Assembly (NCBI GenBank): GCA_963828555.1
Contig: CAWHEL010000002.1
Span: 1,054,001 to 1,118,000, forward strand
Reading direction: 5' to 3'
DNA length: 64,000 nt
From: JADJPO01 sp963828555
Lineage (GTDB): Bacteria; Actinomycetota; Actinomycetes; Actinomycetales; Kineosporiaceae
Below are positions 40,549-47,713 of the stretch, piece after piece. The translations under genes were made by a program, and so were the position numbers. The notes under the pieces are model-generated. The model made no database searches. It saw only the letters and a list, made by a program, of their open reading frames with translations, and was not told the origin of the DNA. Numbering within the stretch: the first letter of the stretch is position 1; every line of letters starts with the position of its first letter.

Positions 40549-43161
40549 TCAGTTGGCCATGTCGACGAAGCGCGAGTAGTGCCCCTGGAAGGCGACGGTG
40601 ATCGTGTCGGTCGGGCCGTTGCGGTGCTTGGCCACGATGAAGTCCGCCTCGCCTGCACGCGGAGACTCCTTCTCGTACATGTCTTCCCGGTGCAGCAGGA
40701 TCACCATGTCGGCATCCTGCTCGATGCTGCCCGATTCGCGAAGGTCGCTGATCATCGGCTTCTTGTCGGTGCGCTGCTCCGGGCCACGGTTCAGCTGGCT
40801 GATCGCGATCACCGGCACTTCGAGCTCCTTGGCCAGCAGCTTCAGTGCGCGGGAGAACTCCGAGACCTCCTGCTGGCGGCTCTCCACCTTCTTGCCCGAG
40901 GTCATCAGCTGCAGGTAGTCGATCACCACGAGCTTCAAGCCGTGCCGCTGCTTGAGCCGGCGGCACTTGGCTCGGATCTCCATCAGGGTCATGTTGGGCG
41001 AGTCGTCGATGAAGAACGGCGCGTTGTTGACCTCACCCATGGTTCGGGCCAGGCGGGTCCAGTCCTCCTCACGCATCGTGCCTTTGCGCATGTTCTGCAA
41101 CGGGATCCGTGCCTCGGCGGAGAGCAGGCGCATCGTGATCTCGGTGCGGCTCATCTCCAGGCTGAAGATCACCGAAGCCATGTTGTGGTGGATGGAGGCA
41201 CTGCGGCAGATGTCCAGCCCCACGGTCGAGTTGTGCGTAGGGATCATGGATCGCCCTGCGAGATAGAGGCGCTCTGCGTTGTCGACCTGGATGCAGCGCA
41301 CCGGAACGCTCGGCACAGGGACCACGGCGGTGATGAAGCGCGAGTCGCGCCGCGTGAACGTGCGCGACCCCCGTTCCTTGTGGAGCAGGCGCTTGCGCTC
41401 GAGTCCGAACACCTCGTCGTCCGTACTGAAGGTCAACGTCCACGCGATGGACGAAGCGATCGACCTCCCGGGCACCTCCTTGCGAGACAACCCCGATCGG
41501 TAGCCCAGACTGCTCACCAGCTCACAGACATCGCGCGCCAGCCGTTCTGAGGTGACCGTGAACTGTACGGTGCCGCTCGGAGCCACTGTGCCGTCGGTGT
41601 CCAGCAGACCGGCGAGAAGCTCACGGCGCTGACGCTCCGAAGCACGCAGATACGCCTGCGGGATGTGCTTGTCGCCCAGCACGCCGATCGTCCTCAGCCG
41701 AGCGGTGACCGTGCCGAGTCTGTCATGGCACGCTTGGCAGCGACGGAGCCCGCACGTCTCGGCGCCGCAGTCGGGGCATGTCGCGGGTGGCACTGGGGTC
41801 GACACCATCTTCGCCTTCCCGCCACAGGACCTCCCGCACGTCTTCACCGTCGAGACCCTGGGCGTGAATTCTCCGCCGCACACCACGCAGAGCCTGGAGG
41901 CGACTGCCGGCTCGTCGAGTTTGACGGTGTAGCGCATCCGAGCGGACATGGAAGGAATCACCACGAAACCGTCAGCCTCGATCCGCGTCACGATCTCGGG
42001 ATCCGCGGTCGTGATATGCGCCACCGCGCTTGTGCCGTCACCCAACCACGCTCCCAGGGTGTACGGGGGGATCAGCAGCTCGACCTCGGGCAACGCCAGC
42101 GCCTTCGCATTGCTCACACTGTGATTCAGGCGCTGATCAGCCGTGCCGCACCGCAGGGTGGCCGCAATCTCTTCGGTCGTGCGGACGTCCGCGAACGTCT
42201 TCTGACTCCGGTAGCGGTCGTGGCCGGTCGCCGCTTGCTGAGCCGACCGTCTCGATGACCTCGTCTCGGTCAGCCAGAGGTGCTCTGCATCGGCGACGAT
42301 CACCTCTCCGTCGGAGAAGTGCACCTCGTAGCACTCACGATCGCGCATGACGTCCGTTGCGGCGGTCACTACGGTCGGCCGACCGTCTGCTCCCAGGACT
42401 CGATCGCCGACCCGGACGTCACCCATCGTGGTCCACCCGTCGGGCGTCGGCAGAGGCGTCTCCAGAGCCAATGCTTTGCCGACGGCCGGCCGCGCCGCGA
42501 TGACGATCATCTGGCCGGGGTGCAGGCCGTTGGTCAGCCGGTCGAGATCAGCGAAACCGGTTGGCACACCGATCATTCCGTCGCCACGGTGACTGGAGGC
42601 CTCGATCTCGTCGATCGTCGCCTCGATGGTCTCGCCGATCGGCACGTAGTCCTCGGACTGGCGACCCTCGGTGACGGCGTACACCTCGGCCTGGGCCGCG
42701 TTGACCAGCTCGTCGACGTCGCCGCCGTCGGTCGCGTAACCCAGCTGCACGATCTTGGTGCCGGCCTGCACCAGACGGCGCAGCACCGCCCGTTCGTGCA
42801 CGATCCGCGCGTAGTACCCCGCGTTGGCCGCGGTCGGTACCGAGGACAGCAGCGTATGCAGGTACGCGGCGCCACCGATCCGGCCCAGCTCGCCGCGCTT
42901 GGTCAGCTCGGCGGAGACGGTGACGGCGTCGGCCGGCTCGCCGCGCCCGTACAGGTCGATGATCGAGTCGTAGACCAGCTCGTGCGCCGGCCGGTAGAAG
43001 TCGGCCCCGCGCAGCACCTCGACGACGTCCGCGATCGCATCCTTGGACAGCAACATGCCGCCCAGCACGCTCTGCTCGGCCGCGACGTCCTGCGGCGGGG
43101 TGCGGCCGAAGTCCTCACTGGGGACCTCGCCGCGGGGCAGCTCGAGATCAGTGAGCGACAC
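40549..43161 (-). CDS. dnaB: Replicative DNA helicase DnaB, interrupted by an intein
   Basis: The 870-residue precursor would splice to a ~455-residue hexameric helicase that unwinds DNA at replication forks. The N-terminal domain (PPQDVAAEQSVLGGMLLSKDAI) and the RecA-like motor are complete: Walker A ARPAVGK-ST is split by the intein between Lys and Ser; Walker B is LVVIDYLQLM; the arginine-finger region and C-terminus EADFIVAKHRNGPTDTITVAF follow. GTG 43161 is preceded by GAGGAGGG at the right distance. Activity needs correct protein splicing. The MATE gene is divergent. Confidence 0.96.
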   Translation of the reverse strand: MSLTDLELPRGEVPSEDFGRTPPQDVAAEQSVLGGMLLSKDAIADVVEVLRGADFYRPAHELVYDSIIDLYGRGEPADAVTVSAELTKRGELGRIGGAAYLHTLLSSVPTAANAGYYARIVHERAVLRRLVQAGTKIVQLGYATDGGDVDELVNAAQAEVYAVTEGRQSEDYVPIGETIEATIDEIEASSHRGDGMIGVPTGFADLDRLTNGLHPGQMIVIAARPAVGKALALETPLPTPDGWTTMGDVRVGDRVLGADGRPTVVTAATDVMRDRECYEVHFSDGEVIVADAEHLWLTETRSSRRSAQQAATGHDRYRSQKTFADVRTTEEIAATLRCGTADQRLNHSVSNAKALALPEVELLIPPYTLGAWLGDGTSAVAHITTADPEIVTRIEADGFVVIPSMSARMRYTVKLDEPAVASRLCVVCGGEFTPRVSTVKTCGRSCGGKAKMVSTPVPPATCPDCGAETCGLRRCQACHDRLGTVTARLRTIGVLGDKHIPQAYLRASERQRRELLAGLLDTDGTVAPSGTVQFTVTSERLARDVCELVSSLGYRSGLSRKEVPGRSIASSIAWTLTFSTDDEVFGLERKRLLHKERGSRTFTRRDSRFITAVVPVPSVPVRCIQVDNAERLYLAGRSMIPTHNSTVGLDICRSASIHHNMASVIFSLEMSRTEITMRLLSAEARIPLQNMRKGTMREEDWTRLARTMGEVNNAPFFIDDSPNMTLMEIRAKCRRLKQRHGLKLVVIDYLQLMTSGKKVESRQQEVSEFSRALKLLAKELEVPVIAISQLNRGPEQRTDKKPMISDLRESGSIEQDADMVILLHREDMYEKESPRAGEADFIVAKHRNGPTDTITVAFQGHYSRFVDMAN
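41230..42474 (-). mobile_element. DnaB intein, 415 residues, class 3-like, with LAGLIDADG homing endonuclease
   Basis: It begins at Ala (GCA, 42474) and ends with THN before Ser. The first residue is not Cys or Ser, ruling out the class 1 mechanism. Trp67 (HLW in block B), Cys394 (VRCIQV, block F position 4) and Thr413 (PTHN, block G) form the WCT triad of class 3 inteins. LGAWLGDGTS and LAGLLDTDGT are the two LAGLIDADG motifs of a homing endonuclease. Between them lie CVVCGGEF/TCGRSC and CPDCGAETC/CQACHDR, two probable zinc ribbons. Codon use is less GC-biased than in the flanking exteins. Confidence 0.9.
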
Positions 43162-43559
43162 AGCAGGGCCCTCCTCGAGATCGCATGCGAACGGTGGGGT
43201 AGTGCATGCGACAGGTGTACCCGGAGGGTCTGACAAGTGCCGCCTGCTGCCCTGCGGGTGTGAACCTAGGGGGGTTCGCAGGGGCCTGCAAACCGTGGTT
43301 GTGGGTGGTCTGGCAGAGTCTGTGGACGACCGGTGGACGACCCGCCGCCCCAGGTCCACAGGCTGTGGACAACCCTGGGGACAAACTTTGGGGCCTTGTC
43401 ACTCGCACCCCTCTGACCTGCAAGAACAGGATCCACTGAGTGTGGAGGAGAGAAAGTCGGCGTGTTGTCTGCAAACGCGGCGTGGCGCCGTCGTCAAGCC
43501 TCCGCGCGAGTGAGACATGGTGCCCGTGTGACTGCTGGTGGACAACCGGGCGCCCGGCG
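43162..43559. promoter_or_regulatory. 398-base dnaB/MATE divergent region with DnaA-box cluster
   Basis: The gap holds, near 43319-43372, at least four DnaA-box-like elements: TCGTCCACA (43321-43329, minus strand), TCGTCCACC (43332-43340), and a back-to-back pair GTCCACAG (43354-43361) and CTGTGGAC (43363-43370), of which TGTGGACAA (43364-43372) is the actinobacterial box TTGTCCACA. A further GGTGGACAAC lies near 43537. The remaining bases (about 43200-43310 and 43380-43530) show no gene. Binding of DnaA here could tune dnaB expression. Confidence 0.5.
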
Positions 43560-44924
43560 ATGACTGACCGCGCGCCGTCCGCCGGCCCTTCCGGGAGAGC
43601 GTCCGGAGGCCTGGCCCGCGAGGTGCTGGCCCTCGCGGTGCCCGCCCTGGGTGCCCTGGTCGCCGAGCCGCTGTTCCTGCTCGCCGACTCCGCCATCGTG
43701 GGCCGGCTGGGCACGGTTCCGCTGGCTGGGCTCGGGCTGGCCGGGGCGGTACTGGGGTCGGCGGTCAGTGTCTTCGTCTTCCTCGCCTACGGCACCACGG
43801 CCTCCGTGGCCCGCCGGGTCGGTGCCGGCGACCTGCGCGGCGCGCTGACCCAGGGGGTGGACGGGATGTGGCTCGGCCTGGCCCTGGGCCTGGTCAGCGC
43901 CGTCCTCGGCCTGGTTCTGGCCCCCGCACTGATCGGCCTGTTCGGTCCGTCGACGGACGTCGCCGCGCAGGCCGTCACCTATCTGCGCTACTCGATGCCC
44001 GGCATCCCGGCGATGCTGGTGCTGCTGGCCGCCACCGGCGTGCTGCGCGGTCTGCAGGACACCCGGACGCCGCTGGCCGTCTACGCCACCGGAGCCGGGG
44101 TGAACGCGGCGCTGAACGGGGCGCTGGTGCATGCGTTCGGCCTCGGCATCGCCGGGTCCGGGTTGGGCACCGCGATCACCCAACTGGGCATGGCCGCCGC
44201 CGTGACGGTCGTCGTCGTCCGCGGGGTGCGCCGCGAACACGCGTCCCTGCGCCCCGACCTGGACGGCATTCTCGCCTCGGGCCGCTCAGGGGTGCCGCTG
44301 CTGGTCCGCACCCTGGCGCTGCGGCTCGCCCTGCTGCTCACCACCTGGGTGGCCACCTCGAAGGGTGATGCCGCCCTGGCGGCCCACCAGGTGGTCTTCT
44401 CGATCTGGAACCTGCTCGCGCTGACCCTGGACGCGATCGCGATCGCCGCCCAGGCGATGACCGGCCGGGCGCTGGGCGCCTCCGACGTGGCCGGGGCGCG
44501 GGCCGCCACCGCGTTGATGGTGCGCTGGGGACTGGGGGTCGGGGTCGCGCTCGGCGCGGTGCTGCTCGCGGTGCGGGGCTGGCTCGGGCCCCTGTTCGTC
44601 GACGACCCGCAGGTGTGGCAGGCGATGGGGCTGGCCCTGGTCGTGGCCGCGCTCATGCAGCCGCTGGCCGGGTACGTGTTCGTGCTGGACGGCGTGCTGA
44701 TCGGGGCTGGGGACGGTCGGTACCTCGCCGTCGCGGGGGTGATCCAGGTCTTGCTCTACGCCCCGGCGGCGGTGGCGGTGGCGGCCCTCGCGCCGTCCGG
44801 CGCGGTCGGCCTGGCCTGGCTCTGGGTGAGCTTCGGCGTCGTGTACATGGCGGCGAGAGCGGTGTTCCTGGGCCTACGCGCGCGCGGCACCGCCTGGCTG
44901 GTCACCGGCGCCACCCGCAGCTGA
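43560..44924 (+). CDS. MATE-family efflux transporter
   Basis: A 454-residue Na+/H+-coupled multidrug exporter with about 12 helices: LALAVPALGALVAEPLFLLADSAIVGRLG at the N-terminus and PLAGLGLAG are the DinF/MATE signature; RGLQDTRTPLAVYATGAGVN lies between the two halves. The DinF-like group includes members induced by DNA damage in other bacteria. ATG 43560. It overlaps the convergent CPBP gene by 51 bases. Confidence 0.92.
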   Translation: MTDRAPSAGPSGRASGGLAREVLALAVPALGALVAEPLFLLADSAIVGRLGTVPLAGLGLAGAVLGSAVSVFVFLAYGTTASVARRVGAGDLRGALTQGVDGMWLGLALGLVSAVLGLVLAPALIGLFGPSTDVAAQAVTYLRYSMPGIPAMLVLLAATGVLRGLQDTRTPLAVYATGAGVNAALNGALVHAFGLGIAGSGLGTAITQLGMAAAVTVVVVRGVRREHASLRPDLDGILASGRSGVPLLVRTLALRLALLLTTWVATSKGDAALAAHQVVFSIWNLLALTLDAIAIAAQAMTGRALGASDVAGARAATALMVRWGLGVGVALGAVLLAVRGWLGPLFVDDPQVWQAMGLALVVAALMQPLAGYVFVLDGVLIGAGDGRYLAVAGVIQVLLYAPAAVAVAALAPSGAVGLAWLWVSFGVVYMAARAVFLGLRARGTAWLVTGATRS

Positions 44925-45611
44925 GGCCCGCGGGCTGCGCTCGGCGGCGATCACGATGCTGAGGATCACCACATCGAGGACGGCGTGCAGCGCCCAGGCC
45001 CAGCCGATGCCGCCGGTCTGCACCGTGGCCGTGCATGCCAGCCAGCCGAGGAAGCCGGCCAGCACGACGGCGGGCGGGACACCCTGGACCAGGCCCACCC
45101 GGAAGATCAGCTCCTCGGTGGTGGCGTTCAGCAGCGACAGCGGCACGGCCGCGGGCAACGCGCCCAGGAGGACCCGGCCCCGCACCCCGCTGCCCCGGCC
45201 CACCTGGAGCCACAGCGTCACCCCGGTCACCGCGACGATGATCGCGCCAGTGGTGAGCAGCAGGGTGCCCCACGTCTCGCCGTCCCCGACCCCCATCCAG
45301 CCCAGGCCGCGCACCGGCGCCGCCAGATCACCGATCAAGGCCACCGGGCGACCCTGGCCGGGCATCAGCCGGGCGACCCCCCACACGGCGAGAGCCAGGA
45401 CGAGCGCCTGGGCCTGGTGGCGGGCGCGACGCCCGCCGGTGCGCCGCGCGATCCACAGCAGGGCGAGACCCGACAGGCCCACGAGCAGCAGGGTGAGGAC
45501 GGTGGGCGCAGCGGCCTGCCGGCGCCGCCCGACATGTGACCCCTGGGGGGAGTTGTGGACATGGTTCACGTGCAACCGGTTCAGGCGTTCCCGGACGCAG
45601 CGCAGCGACAC
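44874..45611 (-). CDS. CPBP-type intramembrane protease-like protein
   Basis: A 245-residue membrane protein with about six helices. The EELIFR motif (TTEELIFRVGLVQ, about residue 170) and the final ALHAVLDVV motif of CPBP (Abi/Rce1-like) glutamic proteases are present. The expected FxxxH motif between them is absent and the spacing is short, so the active site is probably incomplete. GTG 45611 is taken as start; GTG 45569 is possible. It ends 51 bases inside the convergent MATE gene. Confidence 0.65.
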   Translation of the reverse strand: MSLRCVRERLNRLHVNHVHNSPQGSHVGRRRQAAAPTVLTLLLVGLSGLALLWIARRTGGRRARHQAQALVLALAVWGVARLMPGQGRPVALIGDLAAPVRGLGWMGVGDGETWGTLLLTTGAIIVAVTGVTLWLQVGRGSGVRGRVLLGALPAAVPLSLLNATTEELIFRVGLVQGVPPAVVLAGFLGWLACTATVQTGGIGWAWALHAVLDVVILSIVIAAERSPRASAAGGAGDQPGGAARA

Positions 45612-45711
45612 GTGGGCACGAGTGTTGAGTTCTGGTGCGACCCGCCGCGTGGCGTGCCCGAGAACTCACCACCCTCGGGTGGGGAGCCTCCACACTCGGG
45701 CCTGATCACGA

Positions 45712-45760
45712 CGAGGGCGCTGTTCCCCACCCATCGGGTGGGTGGAGAACAGCGCCCTCG
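45712..45760 (-). terminator. Strong hairpin after rplI
   Basis: CGAGGGCGCTGTTC (45712-45725) pairs perfectly with GAACAGCGCCCTCG (45747-45760), continued by an imperfect CCCAC/GTGGG extension and a short loop. It lies 25 bases past the rplI stop on the minus strand and is the probable terminator of the rpsF operon. Two further weaker GAGTTCT/AGAACTC pairs lie at 45627-45667. Confidence 0.75.
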
Positions 45761-45784
45761 CGGTGATCTCGGTGCTGGTGGAGC

Positions 45785-46234
45785 CTACTTTGCGGCGACG
45801 ACCTGCACGGAGACCTTGGCCTGCACGTCGGGGTGCAGGCGCACCTTGACCGTGTAGTCGCCGGTCGACTTGATCGGCGCGGTCAGTTCGACCTTGCGCT
45901 TGTCGACCTGGGGACCGCCACGGGCGACCAGTGCGTCGGCGACGTCGCCCGGCGTGACCGCACCGAACAGACGCCCGTTGGCGCCGGCCCGCACGGTCAG
46001 CATGACCGGCCTGCCCTCGAGCGAGGCCCGGATCGACTGGGCCTCCTCGAGCGACTTCACCTCACGCGACGTGCGCGCCGCGCGGATCGAGGTGACCTGC
46101 TTCTCGCCGCCCTTGGTCCAGGCGACGGCCAGACCGCGCGGCATCAGGAAGTTGCGGCCGTAGCCGTCCTTGACCTCCACCACGTCGCCCGGCGTACCGA
46201 GACCGGTGACCTCCTGGGTCAGGATGAGCTTCAT
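45785..46234 (-). CDS. rplI: 50S ribosomal protein L9
   Basis: A 149-residue L9: MKLILTQEVTGLGTPGDVVEVKDGYGRNFLMPRGLA is the N-terminal domain signature that binds 23S rRNA; the long central helix and C-terminal RLHPDVQAKVSVQVV follow. Standard length. Last gene of rpsF-ssb-rpsR-rplI, 14 bases after rpsR. Confidence 0.98.
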   Translation of the reverse strand: MKLILTQEVTGLGTPGDVVEVKDGYGRNFLMPRGLAVAWTKGGEKQVTSIRAARTSREVKSLEEAQSIRASLEGRPVMLTVRAGANGRLFGAVTPGDVADALVARGGPQVDKRKVELTAPIKSTGDYTVKVRLHPDVQAKVSVQVVAAK

Positions 46235-46248
46235 CTCGTCCCCTTTTC

Positions 46249-46485
46249 TCAGCGAGCCGAGCTCGAGTACGGCAGGAGCGCCATCTCGCGGGCGTTCTTG
46301 ACCGCCTTGGCGATCTCGCGCTGCTGCTGCACAGTCACACCGGTCACCCGGCGTGCGCGGATCTTGCCGCGGTCGGAGATGAACTTGCGCAGGACGTTCA
46401 CGTCCTTGTAGTCCACCCGCTCGACACCGGCGGTCTTGAGCGGATTCGACTTCTTCTTGGGCTTGCGAATGGGTGGCTTCGCCAT
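46249..46485 (-). CDS. rpsR: 30S ribosomal protein S18, zinc-free form
   Basis: A 78-residue S18: DYKDVNVLRKFISDRGKIRARRVTG and KAVKNAREMALLPY are unmistakable. The usual CxxC is replaced by SNPL and the later NCxxHQ by VTVQQQ, so all four zinc ligands are gone. From memory, this zinc-free form is the main S18 in several Micrococcales and is the secondary copy in Mycobacterium. S18 binds S6 (rpsF product) on the 30S platform. ATG 46485 preceded by GGAGGGAG. Confidence 0.97.
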   Translation of the reverse strand: MAKPPIRKPKKKSNPLKTAGVERVDYKDVNVLRKFISDRGKIRARRVTGVTVQQQREIAKAVKNAREMALLPYSSSAR

Positions 46486-46606
46486 CGTGGTGCTCCCTCC
46501 TCAGGAGCCCGGGCCGCTAGACCCGGGATGGTCGTGATGCATTGACAGGACGTTCGTGGGACGGGAAACCGGACGGGCCGGAGCCACTACCGGGGCAGCG
46601 CCGGAA

Positions 46607-47188
46607 TCAGAACGGCGGTTCCTCCTGGGAGCCGCCGTAGCCGCCGCCTCCGGCCGGCGCCTGGCCGGCCGAGGGGCCACTGGCCCAGGGGTCGTCGCTA
46701 CGCGTCTGGTTCCCGCCGTAGCCACCGCCCCCGCCCTGACCACCGGAATTGCCACCGGAGTAGCCGCCACCGCCGCCACCACCACCGCCGCCACCGCCGA
46801 AGCCACCACCGCCACCTCCACCACGGGAGGTCTTGGCGATCTTGGCTGTGGCGTAGCGCAGGGATGGGCCGACCTCGTCGACCTCCATCTCGACCACCGT
46901 GCGCTTCTCGCCCTCCTTGGTCTCGTACGACCGGCTGCGCAGCCGCCCGCTGACCAGCACGCGGGTGCCCCGCTGCAGCGACTCGGCCACGTTCTCGGCC
47001 GCGTCACGCCACACCGAGCAGCGCATGAAGAGGGTCTCGCCGTCTTTCCACTCGTTCGACTGACGGTCGAACGTGCGGGGGGTCGAGGCGATGGTGAAGT
47101 TGGCAACCGCGGCCCCGGACGGCGTGAACCGCAGCTCGGGGTCATTGGTCAGGTTGCCGATGACGGTGATGATGGTCTCGCCGGCCAT
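46607..47188 (-). CDS. ssb: Single-stranded DNA-binding protein
   Basis: A 193-residue SSB. The OB fold (AGETIITVIGNLTNDPELRFTPSG; FMRCSVWRDAAENVAESLQRGTRVLVSGRL) is followed by a very Gly-rich linker and the acidic tip EEPPF that recruits partner proteins. It coats single-stranded DNA at forks and during repair. Lies between rpsF and rpsR as in many bacteria. The 121-base gap before rpsR shows nothing recognisable. Confidence 0.97.
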   Translation of the reverse strand: MAGETIITVIGNLTNDPELRFTPSGAAVANFTIASTPRTFDRQSNEWKDGETLFMRCSVWRDAAENVAESLQRGTRVLVSGRLRSRSYETKEGEKRTVVEMEVDEVGPSLRYATAKIAKTSRGGGGGGGFGGGGGGGGGGGGYSGGNSGGQGGGGGYGGNQTRSDDPWASGPSAGQAPAGGGGYGGSQEEPPF

Positions 47189-47222
47189 GGCGCTCCAGCT
47201 TCCTCGGTCGGATCCGGGGCGG

Positions 47223-47513
47223 TCAGTGCGCGCCGGGACGGACGAGCTTGGTACGCAGCACGGCCTCGTTGAGGTTGAGCTGGCGGTCGAGCTCCTTGGC
47301 CACGGCGGGCTCGGTGGACATGTCGACCACCGCGTAGATGCCCTCGGACTTCTTCTTGATCTCGTAGGCCAGCTTGCGCCGGCCCCAGATGTTGACGTTC
47401 TCCACAGTGCCGCCACCCTTGCGGACGACGTTCAGGAACTTGTCGAGAGACGGTGCGACGGTGCGTTCCTCGAGATCGGGGTCGAGGATCACCATCAGCT
47501 CGTAGTGACGCAT
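47223..47513 (-). CDS. rpsF: 30S ribosomal protein S6
   Basis: A 96-residue S6: MRHYELMVILDPDLEERTV and VNIWGRRKLAYEIKKKSEGIYAVV are the family signatures. It forms a heterodimer with S18 on the 30S platform. ATG 47513 has AAGGAGGTGGG upstream. First gene of the operon; a structured leader precedes it (47544-47616). Confidence 0.98.
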   Translation of the reverse strand: MRHYELMVILDPDLEERTVAPSLDKFLNVVRKGGGTVENVNIWGRRKLAYEIKKKSEGIYAVVDMSTEPAVAKELDRQLNLNEAVLRTKLVRPGAH

Positions 47514-47543
47514 ACGGGAAACCCACCTCCTTTGGTCTGGGCG

Positions 47544-47616
47544 GTCACGGTCCATCCGTGACAGGAGGGCTGTGCGTCTGCTGCCGGTGACGGGGACTGT
47601 TCCCCGACCCGGCAGC
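47544..47616 (-). promoter_or_regulatory. Two hairpins in the rpsF leader, candidate S6:S18 autoregulatory site
   Basis: In the transcript, GCTGCCGG ... CCGGCAGC (47580-47616) closes an internal loop above which CGGGG pairs with CCCCG around a 6-base loop. Nearer the start codon, GTCACGG pairs with CCGTGAC around five bases (47544-47562). rpsF leaders in many bacteria carry an S6:S18-binding stem-loop, and this could be a lineage-specific form. Protein binding has not been tested; the hairpins might be only transcriptional. Confidence 0.45.
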
Positions 47617-47713
47617 GAGCACAGTACCTGTCGGACGGCGTGAGCCCGAAATCGTCATCCACAGGGCGCGTCGCGATCACCTCCGTCGCCCACAGTCGGA
47701 CGACGGACCGCGG

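Noticed and set aside
43319..43372. oriC
   Set aside because: Several DnaA-box-like sequences occur, but no dnaA/dnaN, AT-rich unwinding region or skew change can be shown here; reported instead as a regulatory cluster.
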